Source of the DNA: Colocasia esculenta
Taxonomy: Eukaryota; Streptophyta; Magnoliopsida; Alismatales; Araceae
NCBI GenBank assembly: GCA_014218235.1
Contig: CM024756.1
Coordinates: 69,322,015-69,386,014, forward strand
Reading direction: 5' to 3'
DNA length: 64,000 bases
Shown here: positions 10,345 through 20,147 of the stretch, piece by piece
Layout: every line of letters begins with the position of its first letter
Position numbering within the stretch: position 1 is the first letter of the stretch
Notes under the pieces: model-generated
Told to the model about the DNA's origin: nothing
Databases searched by the model: none
What the model saw: only the letters and a program-made list of their open reading frames with translations
Position numbers and translations under genes: made by a program

Positions 10345-10660
10345 CAATTACTCTTTGCAGACTTCTCCAAAAACCAGAAGTAAATCTTGGATCTCTATCT
10401 GACACAATAGTCTTCGGAATACCATGCAGTGGAACATTCTTTCAACGTAAATATTTGCCAATCTGTCCACTGTCCAGGACATACTTACTTCCACTAATCT
10501 GCACACTTTCGTCAATCTATCAACAACACCCATATTCCATTATGCCCTGAACTCGATCTTGGTAACCTGCCACAAAGTCCATAGCAATATCATCCCATTT
10601 CCACTGTGGAATGGGTAATGGTTGCAATAGACCTCCAGGCTTCTGATGCTCTGCTTTAAG
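10345..10660 (-). pseudogene. Integrase fragment of another gypsy element inside Gyp1 gag
   Basis: On the minus strand this reads HQKPGGLLQPLPIPQWKWDD and IAMDFVAG, then VDRLTKVCRLVEVSMSWT and a degenerate IYVERM..MVF..L stretch that matches the integrase core between WKWE and DRDPRF. It is not part of Gyp1's own integrase (7158-7546) and is in the wrong place. It abuts an RT/RNase H piece in the opposite orientation, so the insert is rearranged. Confidence 0.8.
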
Positions 10661-10672
10661 TAAAGTGAAGCA

Positions 10673-11009
10673 GTGATGAGATGGGAAGTGCCTAAGACAA
10701 TTACTGAGATTAGAAGTTTTCTGGGACTAGCAGGTTATTATAGGTGCTTCATTCAAGATTTTTCTAAGATTGCGGCACCTATGACCAAGTTGACCAGAAA
10801 AGGTGTGCCATTTGTGTGGTCCGGTGAATGTCAGAAAAGTTTCATGGAATTGAAAAAAAGACTTACATCAGCACCTATATTGACATTACCGGCAGGGAGT
10901 GGGGGTTTTGTATTGTATACTGATGCTTCAAGGAGAGGACTTGGCGCAATGCTTATGCAGCATGGTAAAGTAATAGCTTATGCGTCCAGGCAATTGAAGC
11001 CAGCAGAGG
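10673..11009 (+). pseudogene. RT/RNase H fragment of another gypsy element, opposite strand to Gyp1
   Basis: The plus-strand frame encodes MRWEVPKTITEIRSFLGLAG, YYRCFIQDFSKIAAPM, LTRKGVPFVW, then RNase H GGFVLYTDASRRGLGAMLMQ and KVIAYASRQLK, stopping at about 11009 where Gyp1 gag resumes. It is uninterrupted and well preserved over 112 codons. A 5-bp direct repeat AGAAC (10340-10344 and 11010-11014) brackets the whole 10345-11009 insert. Confidence 0.85.
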
Positions 11010-11684
11010 AGAACTTGGCCCGAAAGAGCCTCACGAACTCGTCCCAAGCAACATCAATAGCTCCGTCCTCAAACCGGGTACGCAGCAATGAAGCCCACCA
11101 TACATCAGCTCTTTCCTGCAGTACACCGTTCATAAGCGCCATCTAACAAATTTAGCTTAGCAGAACATACAAGCATATAAACTAAAGCATACCTGTAACA
11201 TGTAGGTGGCTAATGTGACCTTATCCTCATCTGCACACCTGATGGCTCGGAAGATCTTTTCTATCTCCCTCATCCAGCTTTCTGCCAACAATGGGTTGCT
11301 CTCCCCCTTAAAAGAGGGTGGCAGCATCCTCTTAAATCTTTCCATGGTAGAAGGTCCACCATGGTCCTGAGCTGGTACTTGAGCCTGCTACAGTACACCG
11401 CAAGCAATACACAATCAACATAATATCGCATAATTAAATAAAACAGATTATTATCATTTTATTAGTCTAACCTGAGCCTCCAACTGTGCCTGGAGTGCTG
11501 CCTGAGTATGAGTCTGCGTCTGCATGGCTTGCACCAGACTTTGCATGAATACTCCATAATCCACAGGCGGCGGTGGGGGAAGTACAGGACCCTGCGGTGC
11601 CAGGGCCTGCTGCTCCGCCCGCTCCTCACGTCTCGGCACATCCTCATGGGCCAGGGCTCTGCCACGCCTACCTTTCGAAGCCAT
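11010..11684 (-). CDS. Gyp1 gag N-terminal part, three exons
   Basis: The start at 11684 gives MASKGRRGRALAHEDV, then a Pro-rich stretch and a Gln/Ala segment. If 11385-11471 and 11116-11192 are removed as introns, one frame runs through exon 1 (213 bp), exon 2 (192 bp) and exon 3. It yields MERFKRMLPPSFKGESNPLL, WMREIEKIFRAI and the continuous gag motif LATYMLQ|ERADVWWASLLRTRF, followed by WDEFVRLFRAKF. Both exon lengths are multiples of three and both introns fall in phase 0. Exon 3 ends at the foreign insert, after which the gag core continues at 10344. Confidence 0.72.
11116..11192 (-). other. Probable phase-0 intron 2 in Gyp1 gag (77 bp)
   Basis: Minus-strand junctions are CAG|GTATGC and TACTGCAG|GA. 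Removing it joins YMLQ to ERADVWW, exactly the uninterrupted gypsy gag motif; without removal the frame hits stops. An alternative is a decayed insertion that happens to leave consensus borders. Confidence 0.65.
11385..11471 (-). other. Probable phase-0 intron 1 in Gyp1 gag (87 bp)
   Basis: Minus-strand junctions are CAG|GTTAGA and GTAGCAG|GC. It is T/A-rich with in-frame stops. Its 3' end shares CGGTGTACTG with intron 2. Confidence 0.62.
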
Positions 11685-11867
11685 GGCTGTAATAAATTTC
11701 AGCCACCATTAGAGCTAGGTTACTAAGTTTTCTAACCATTTTCTTATCTCATTTCCACTTCTTATTAGTGTTTTCTACACATGTGGACATACTTAGCATG
11801 CAATGGGGATGAAGACATGTATATATATTCATGTGCAATCTCAACCGGTATCTCTGATACCAATCTT
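11685..11867 (-). other. Gyp1 leader with tRNA-Met primer-binding site at 11851-11862
   Basis: TGGTATCAGAGA on the minus strand (11851-11862), five bases after the 5' LTR end, primes cDNA synthesis. The remaining ~165 bp to the gag start is untranslated leader with no other feature that I can see. Confidence 0.88.
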
Positions 11868-14800
11868 TGTAGCGACCCTCATTATGCCGGTACGGTTATA
11901 CCAACCCACGTCGGTATAGTGAACCTTGCCACAGTGGGACATTTACCCAACAATAACATTCAGCTGAGATACACGTGAATATAAGAACAGAGTAGCGGAA
12001 GTAAAAGAACTATTGTCTTCATTTCATTCATCATCCACATTTAACATACAAGATTCGATTGAATTTAAAGAGCTAAAGTCCACATAATCCATATAGAAGA
12101 AGTGCTAAGATAAAATACATAGTTTGTCCAAGTTTACATGATAATTCTAATACAATGCCTCAATTACATACATCAATTATCAAAATGTCACAACTAAACT
12201 CCACCAAGCTAGCTACTCCCCGCGCTCGGAGTCGCTCTCCACGGTCTCCTCCAAAGGTGTGTCACCTACTACACCTGTACGTCGAAGCAAGTAATGAGTC
12301 TAAAAGACTCAGCAAATAACACTACATCTATCACACATGCACATATCATAGCAGGTTTTTACATACCATTTACAAGACACAACATGTAGCATGCGTGACA
12401 TTGAAATTAACAACCTATCATGGTAATTCTATTAATGAAACACATGATTCATGCTTTCAGATTTCCTAAATTATCTCCTATCACATGCTCTCTAATCATT
12501 CCAACACATGAAAGTTCTACTCTCAATTAAGCTAAAATATGAAAGCAATTTAGCATGACTAGCTTACATACATGAAAGAAAACATTGCTAACATGGTTAC
12601 TTCTCATTCTTACAAATGCACATAACCATTTTACATGCTTTAAGCTTGCTGTTTTGACGTGGTTTAACACTTTACAATCTAACACATGAAAGCTATGTTC
12701 TCATTCAAACCACAACGTGAGAGTAACACACATGGAATGGTTTACACATAAGTAAGGATTGTCCCTAGCATGGATTCTACGCATTGTACACATATAGGAC
12801 ATGATCATAACCACATTTATGTTGCTGTTCTAACATGATTTCAGATCAGCACACCATGGATTTCAATCTCACATCCTCACATTTTGGTCTCACATTTTTA
12901 CACAATTTCTTATTCACATAGTTCACACTTTACACATTCACATTTTCACATGTTCACATTCTCACTTTTCACATGAACACATTCACATTTCACATTTTCA
13001 CATCTTACACTTTAGTGCCGTGACACATAGTCCAAAACACCATAAGAAGGACATCACATCACATACACATAGACGTCACCGAGGCAATACAGTGACGACT
13101 CTTGGACTGCGCAGACTGGAGAACAAGTCTCCACCCTAACCAGTGGTACTTGTCCACCTCCAGGATTTCATCCTAATGCCCTTAGGATTGCAACACATTG
13201 AACCTTCTCATGGGGACTTTTCCATGATACGGTTCCACTGCCCTCTATGGAAGCAGTGTCACACTTGGCACAATCTTACACATTTCACATTTACCGATTT
13301 TAACACAAACTTTTACGCATGACACTCACATCTCATTCATTCTCTCATTCACAACATGACTCTGTTTTCCCCTAATCATGTCACTCTGGATGACAGAAAT
13401 TAACATTCAGGAAGTTTCACAATCAGGTTGGGTTACACAGAAATTAAACCATTTCACAATGGCATGCATTAATTTCACGTTTTTGCATGGAAAATTTATA
13501 TTGCTTGTATAGTTTTCCAAATGACCTAAGAATTTAACCACATGTTGATTTCTGGTTTAGGACCCCACATGGAAATTTTCACATTTTTTTGATCCAAAAT
13601 GCAATTACAGGAAATTTAACATAAATTCTCGTACTATTCAAAATTCAATTTATCATGGTGTATAACATAAAAGTTCAGTTTAACAGATCATAACCCTGAA
13701 CCCAGTGCACACAACACCACAGGAAATTTTCCCGGGTTTATTACACAGTACACAATTTACTGGAAACTTTTACACGACCTACACATGGTTCCTAATTCCA
13801 TTGCAGAAATTACAGTAAACTATTGGAACATGAACAAATTCTCAGATTTACAGGATATGGACTGACACATATACACATGGTATAGAAAAATCTAGGGCAT
13901 TTAATTCTTCAGGGATCATGTAGACCGTAGGAAATCATGCATAATCCATTTTCCCCAACATGTATTTCAATAAATCCAATAATTTATGCCATCCACAGAA
14001 AATCCCAGAAATTTCCACACACATCACATTAGCTATTTTACATAACATATAAAAATTACACTATATCCTCATGCGTCAAAGTCTGGAAATTAATTACTTA
14101 AGGCAGAATAGTTTACTGTTCTGCACAGAAGAACTTGGCGGCAGTGTCTGGCGTTCAAGGAGTTGGACGGCAAGATCGCTGGATGCACACTGGAGATTTT
14201 AGCGTCAAGGCATTGACGCCAAGTTCCTGTCTGTGCAGGAACACAGACCGAACTCCAAATAACAAGAAGAATGGGGGATCTAAGACATGAGGAAAAATAC
14301 ATAAAAATGATAAAACCCTATTTGACATCTGCATGGACGATAGGGGTAGGTTACTTGCCTTCCAAAAATCTCCAGAAGGATCAAAGGTGGCGGTGAGCTC
14401 TCCTTGGGCAGTCCCAAGAAGCTCCCAAGAAAGCCTTCCTCCGGTTCTTGAGCAATCTCCACAGCAGGTCGAGGTCAAGGATGCCTTCCTCGATGTTCCA
14501 GTTACCTCCTTGTCGTGGTAGATGGCCGGAACAAGCTTCAGATCGCCGGATTAAAGGTTGCAAGGTGGGGTTTTGCTCACAGCAGTTAGGGCTTTTCTCT
14601 ATCTCTTAAAAGAGGTCAAGAGAGGGGTTTTAGGGTTGCACTTGGGTTCAGATATAGGAGAGAGGCCTCTCTTGTCCCGCAAGGGTGATGTGAACCCTTT
14701 CAGACCGTTGGGGACAGCTCCCCAATGGGTGAGCTAGCTTGCTCCCGGAAATCCGGCTCTGCAACGCATGCAGGTCAGAGAAATTAGCGTCCACATCGCT

Positions 14801-15123
14801 GGACGCTGGACTTAGTGTTGGCGTCCATATGGTTGACGCCGACACAACACAAACGTCTATTGATCTTGATGCCAGGTTGGCCTTCGGCCAGAACCAAAAA
14901 CATGCATAAACCATGCACAACTTATTCCTATATACGTGCCATGCATATGTATTATCATGTACGCACTACCACCATGCATTTCATACATTATTTACAACTA
15001 ATTCTACACATGCATACATAAGTATAAATAGTTAATACATACGTAGATATGTACATCTATGCATACACAACATGATTATTTACACGAAATTAAAATAATG
15101 CAACAAAATTCGAGGGCCTTACA
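11868..15123 (-). repeat. Gyp1 5' LTR, complete (3256 bp)
   Basis: Reads TGTAAGGCCCTCG...GGGTCGCTACA on the minus strand. A likely TATA (CCTATATC) is at 14650-14657. A GGCGTC/GACGCC motif cluster lies upstream of it (about 14770-14890) and another downstream (about 14135-14240). The distal 12300-13130 part is very rich in CACAT/ACATG words. Frames at 14090-14563 and 14648-14920 lie in LTR sequence and show no domain. Confidence 0.93.
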
Positions 15124-16391
15124 GATCTACTCATTAAAACCCCTTTGATCTGATGCAATGTGTGTGAGCAAACTAACAGTTAGTGTGTAGACGAAATCCC
15201 TATGCATGCATCTAGCGCAATACAATGCAAACCACAAATCAAACCACAATGCACAAGGGATTTTTTAGGTGGTTCGGAGATCACACCATGTGACTCCTAC
15301 GTCCACCCACCACACAGTGAGGACACACTACTCAAGAACTGAGTACAACACACACACGAGCACACCGGCTCAACCACACACACACACGCTAGATCAAGTC
15401 CACAAAAGATCATATCCTCTAGCCTTGATCTCACCAACACACCACACACACGTTGTCTGATGCAAACACGCAATTAGAACAACAATCCACACGTGGATCA
15501 AGCACAAGGAACGCTTGAACCACTACCACACACACAAAGATATGAAAGGTAGAATAAAAGAAGAGTTCTGAGTTGAAGATCAAATCCAAATGAAGAACTC
15601 CTCGTGGTGGTCGTCCAGAAGAACTTCAAGCTTTGTATTGACAGGTATTAGTTGATGGAGAAGCTTGAAAGACTGACAAACCAACTTCAACTCTACTCGT
15701 GAGATAGATCTTCCTCGTGTTGGATGAAGAGTTGAAGCAGAAAATAGGGGAACCTTCTTCTTCTTGTTCTTGGCTTAGGTTTTTTGTGTGGAGGCTCCCT
15801 TGCTGCGAAAATAGCCTCATATAATCCTTATATAATGGTGTCCAAGCATAGAGAGTCGTGCTAAAAGGAAACACCCAAATATAGATCATATCCTGGCCAT
15901 TAGATCTTCCCAAAACTCCGTCTGTCGACAGCCGACTTGCTGCTGTCGACAGATGCTGACAGGTTTGCAAAAACCAGAAGACTGGGCTTTCTGGAAATAG
16001 ATTTTTGTGTGTATCTGTCGACAGGTGAAAATCATCTGTCTGCAGATGCACTATTCATTTGTTGACAGATGCACTATCATCTGTTGATAGGTGCACTATT
16101 TCATCAACTTGTCTTGTTCTTTTGCACTTGGATTTTGGGCTTTGTCTTGTGTACATTCACATCTACATTAAAAGACATAATTAGTGAGATATAATGAACA
16201 TAAAAACATGTGTTTCATTTGCATCCAATTGTCATTCTCATCATGTTTCACACATTCATAACACATCAATTTTGTCTTGTTCATGAAATGTTCATCATCA
16301 AAAACAAACATAACATCAATAGTATTGCTCATCATCAAAAACATTTAAGCACTTGTTGTAACCCAACATTCTCTAATATGAGAACCCAACA
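15124..16391 (-). repeat. Cop2 3' LTR, truncated by Gyp1
   Basis: Starts GATCTACTCATTAAAACC, which corresponds to about 20245 in the other LTR. It ends GAACCCAACA at 16391. It contains palindromic CTGTCGACAG words (15923, 15945, 16016 and variants to 16095), a CA-rich tract at 15330-15540, and the copia-LTR block GACTCCTACGTCCAC (about 15250-15306). The frame at 15626-16051 (141 codons, minus) overlaps these repeats and has no domain. Confidence 0.9.
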
Positions 16392-16458
16392 TTCTCCCCA
16401 TTTTTGATGATGACAAAATTTTCAATTTATGCACAATTGATGTTTCTCCCCCTTTTGA
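16392..16458 (-). other. Cop2 paired polypurine tracts
   Basis: On the minus strand GTCAAAAGGGGGAGAAA (16445-16458) is followed, after about 40 bp, by GTCATCATCAAAAATGGGGAGAA next to the LTR start TGTTGGG. The same pair of motifs in the same order occurs in Cop1 and Cop4. Confidence 0.75.
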
Positions 16459-18330
16459 CAACATTCAAAAGGTAATGAGTGCACACAAGTAAAAGAAGGA
16501 AGCAAAGAGCTACTTGATCTCTCAACTGAATTGTGAAAAGATATGAGTGGGGAATGAGTGTCCAAATGAGATTGCAAGGTTGAGAATAGGTTGATACCCA
16601 CTACAAAATGTCATAAACACTAGTATTAAGACACATAAAAATTCTACAATAGTTAAGAGATAATACTCCGGAATCTCAAGTTATAGCATTTAGAATACAT
16701 CGTTCAAAAACACATGAAAATGAGATAACCCTTTTGAATAAAACCATTGAAGAAAATCATATACCTTAGTGGGTGATGTTCAGTTGGTAAATGAAGGCAA
16801 TGTCTACATGAACAATTGACAATAGACAACCCATTGCCCTTGATTTAAGTCTTGGAGGCTCCACTCTATTTCTAGCATTTGAACAATTTCTTTTGTCAAG
16901 TTTATGTGGGATAAGTGGTAATTAGGATAACTTTTACCTTTTGACGTGAAGGTAGACATGAGGGATGCCCATACCCCAAGTTACTTAGTATGAGTGACCA
17001 TCATACCATTATGCAGAGATAATGGAAGGACTTTTTGACGCGAAGATAGACATTTGTGATGTCCGTGTCCCCGGTTACTCAGCGATACTCATCATTGCTC
17101 TGCCTTTATCCCAATTCACATATTTAATTTTTGACTTTAGAAATAGGTAGCTTTTCTCCTTTTTTTTTTTAATTGAAAATCAAGTTCAAAAGGTTTATTA
17201 AGGTCAAAGGCCAATGTAAAGACATTAATTTCAAAAACCTTCTTACTTGTCAATCCATATAGGAACACGATCATCCACAAGGGAGTTATTCAAGTGAGTT
17301 AGATTAAAATCATTAGATTTGATCAATGTTTTCTAGATGACACAACCTAGACTCAAGCACAAATATTATATCAAAATCATTGTGATTAATTCAATGTCTT
17401 TGATACTATGTGAATATGAAAGGTTGCAATGAATAGCAAGTCCAATTCTCCCCTTGCATCAATGATATGAACATACTCATGAAGAAATTATGAAGAAGGA
17501 TGAAGAATTTATAGAAAATGTGTATCTGTCGACAGCAAGAATGTGCCTTTCGACAGATGCACACAGGCCTGAAAGGCTTGGTTCTGGAGAGTATGTCTGT
17601 CGACAGATGTGATAGTGCCTGTCGACAAATACTTGAGAAAATCAGTTTTGAGGCATAGAATTGAGTGACATGAAGAACAAGACTTTGAGAAGTAATGACA
17701 CAATGAATATGAAGGGTTTCTCTCAAGTATTTCACTCAACCTACCTTGAACTTACTCCCCCATAAGATGTGCATGTGATGAGACAACTTTCAAGCATGAT
17801 ATATATACATTCATGACAAGCATTTGAACATAGATTTCATGAGCATATGAGCACTTTCAAACTTACTCCCCCATAACACATGCATAGTAAATGTATCAAG
17901 CAATTCACACATTATTGAGCACTCAACTAGCCTTATGCATTACATGACTTTTGGTACTTGGCGGAGTATTTTACTCACGCATAATGATAGTTTCCAATTA
18001 GGCATAACTTGTTTTTCCACATGTCATCATTTGATATACCAAGAGGTCATGAGCACAGTTACACAAGCAGGATGGCATGATTCCAATTGCTAAGTGGCAT
18101 TGTCATGTGGGGGTATCAACAAAATACATTCTACATTCCTCAGATAGAATTAAAAATCCATTTCAATTCTTGCAGTTCAAAACTGAAGTGACAAAGAGAT
18201 TTTACTTGAACAGTCTTCAATCTCAGTAAAAAAAAAAAAAATTACCTTTGTTCTCCATCATTCTTGCCTTGCACAGCCAATGGCATGAATCCATTTCTAA
18301 TTTTTTGCTGCAAGACATCTCAGCTTGTTG
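16459..18330 (-). other. Cop2 3' internal spacer, no gene recognised
   Basis: Non-coding with scattered stops in all frames. It holds two diverged copies of a ~94-bp unit (from about 16941 and 17035, sharing TTTTGACGyGAAGrTAGACAT). A second field of CTGTCGACAG-type words lies at 17520-17640, like those in the LTR. An A12 run is at 18229. Frames at 17406-17739 merely overlap the palindromes. Confidence 0.6.
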
Positions 18331-18331
18331 A

Positions 18332-18847
18332 TCAAGCTTGTTTTGGGACCCACACTTGCTTGGGTCCTGCAATGACATTAATGTTAGGATCTAACAATGA
18401 AGATTTCAGAATCCAAAGTGATTTGGTTTTTGGATTTCTATTGTTTTGTGCAGTTTTCCTATTCATAGATACATGAAATTTTTTATCTTTATGAACATGA
18501 TGTTTATCCTTGTGTGTATGAACACATGGATTATTATGGAGCTTTGAAGCATGCACAGAATCATGGTTTTTATGCCAACAGTTCTTAGAAATATGACCAA
18601 TTTTATGACATGAGAAGCATTGGACTGGTTTGGCATGATTATGATACTGCTGATTTTTATTCCAGCAGAATTTAGCAAGATGACCAGGCCTATTGCATTT
18701 AAAACAAATGGGTTGAGCATTTACCTGAAGCTTACCATAGTATGAATGCATTGCTGGATTTTTGAGGTCCTCTAGAATACCTATGATCACCCTTGGGTTG
18801 AAAGGGTGGAGGTGGCACCCTTTGGTATCTCTTAGCATGGTATGCAA
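18332..18847 (-). pseudogene. Cop2 gag C-terminus with two CCHC zinc knuckles
   Basis: 171 codons open. Two knuckles are visible: CFKCNRPGHLAKFCW and CFSCHKIGHISKNCW, both CX2CX4HX4C, for nucleic-acid binding. A His/Lys-rich stretch follows, then the end GPKQVWVPKQA, which resembles the gag-protease junction of SIRE elements; here the protease and the rest of pol are absent. The upstream part is displaced by a 76-bp tandem duplication (18791-18942) which breaks the link to the coiled-coil region. Confidence 0.85.
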
Positions 18848-18942
18848 CGTGGAGACATTGTGGAGTCCTTGGGTTGAAAGGGTGGAGGTGGCACCCTTTG
18901 GTATCTCTTAGCTGGTATGCAACGTGAGAATGCCCTGAAGCC
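18791..18942 (-). repeat. Direct tandem duplication within Cop2 gag (period 76 bp)
   Basis: CCTTGGGTTGAAAGGG..GTATGCAACGTG occurs at 18791 and again at 18867. The linking words GGAGACATTGTGGAGTCC recur at about 18851 and 18963, which suggests that the duplication used the flanking gag sequence as template. Confidence 0.85.
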
Positions 18943-19963
18943 TTTTGGCAGCTGAAGGAGATGTGGAGACATTGTGGAGTCCTGTTTTCTTTTTCTTTTT
19001 CTTTCTCTGGTTTTCAGTTAAAATAGGATTCTTCCTATTTGGAGCATTTTTGTTCAATTCAGAAACCTTCTTTTTAGGATTTTTGATTTTGTTAAAAATC
19101 ACTTCAAGTTCATTTGTCATTTTTTCATTTTCAGCTTTCAATGCAACAATTTCTTTTTCAGAAGTTTGAAGTTGGTTTATCATGACATTCAGACCATTTC
19201 TCATTTTGTTCTTTTCAATTTCACTTTGAACAATTTGATTTTCCAAGTTAGCAATTTTCTTCTTAGCATTGTTCCATTCATCATTAAATGGTCTGTTATG
19301 ATACAAGCCTTCATCTTCTTTTTTCAGATGATTATTCTCCTCAAACAGTTGATTGCATTTTTCTTTTATTTGGTGATCATGAGCCATGTTGGAGATTTGT
19401 TTGTTCAATTGATCATTATCAAATTTGAGATTCTCATTATGATCAATCAATTTTTTATTCTCATTTTTCAAATCAACATTTTCAGATTCAACCTGATCAT
19501 GATCTTCTTTCAACTTAGAAAACTTGATTTCATAGCTTTTGACTTCATTTTCCAATTTTTCATTCTCCATTTTCAATTTTCATTTTCTTCATAGAATGTT
19601 TGAGCATTAACAATTCTCATTTCATTCTTATCCAATTTTTCTTTTAGCTTCTTGTTTTGATTTTTACCTTCTTAAGTTGATTGGACAAGTGCTCATAGCA
19701 TTCTATCAATTCATCATAGGAAATATCATCTCTGAATCAGAATTAGATATTGATGCGTCAAATGGGTCTGATTTGATTTACCTGACCTTTGAGAGTTTCT
19801 TGACTTCTCTGACATATGATCTTTCAGATTTGTCTGAACTAGGAGAACCTCTGGAGCTGCCAAGGGCCATGAAGCATTTGTCTTTGGCTTTATTTGAAAT
19901 CTTGCTTGTCTTCTTAAAGGAGTCCTGCATTTTATCAACATGGTTATCAAACTCAATACACAT
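18908..19963 (-). pseudogene. Cop2 gag coiled-coil region
   Basis: The frame 19576-18908 (222 codons) is rich in Lys/Glu/Asn with heptad-like leucines and isoleucines (MKMENEKLENEVKSYEIKFS, KLKEDHDQVESENVDLKNEN), then a basic run. This is the coiled-coil part typical of SIRE-type gag. The preceding frame (19963-19778) reads DKCFMALGSSRGSPSSDKSE and continues after a shift to ISYDELIECYEHLSNQLKK (about 19740-19685). The N-terminal UBN2-type domain is missing. The plus-strand frame at 19166-19594 is the antisense shadow. Confidence 0.78.
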
Positions 19964-20131
19964 TGGTCTTTAATATGATACTCGAGAACTCAAACATATT
20001 TCTGAGTATGTTGTAGATGAATAAACCAACAACCAAAGTAATCAGATCAGTTCAGAATCAATTATAACCCGATCAGAGCAATTAATCACACATAAACAGA
20101 TATGCCAAATCACAACTGATGAACAGAAAAC

Positions 20132-20145
20132 CCACTCTGATACCA
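20132..20145 (-). other. Cop2 primer-binding site (tRNA-Met)
   Basis: TGGTATCAGAGTGG on the minus strand, two bases after the LTR end (CCTAACA-AT-TGG). It is the standard plant initiator tRNA-Met site. Confidence 0.92.
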
Positions 20146-20147
20146 AT

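Larger units (their letters stand above)
4342..15123 (-). mobile_element. Gyp1: Ty3/gypsy chromovirus (Tekay/Del-like), nearly complete but decayed
   Basis: Minus-strand element with its 5' LTR at 11868-15123, primer-binding site at 11851-11862, gag, protease, RT, RNase H, integrase with a chromodomain-like tail, polypurine tract at 6321-6334 and a 3' LTR from 6320 leftwards. Only the first 1979 bp of the 3' LTR are here; the rest was displaced beyond the window by Cop1. The very long LTRs and the tail motif VKVLWRN..EEATWE point to the Tekay/Del lineage. The order gag-PR-RT-RH-IN is the gypsy order. Confidence 0.93.

Noticed and set aside
19166..19594. 142-codon plus frame rich in Phe/Ile
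   Set aside because: Antisense of the Lys/Glu-rich coiled-coil gag of Cop2; composition explained by the opposite strand.
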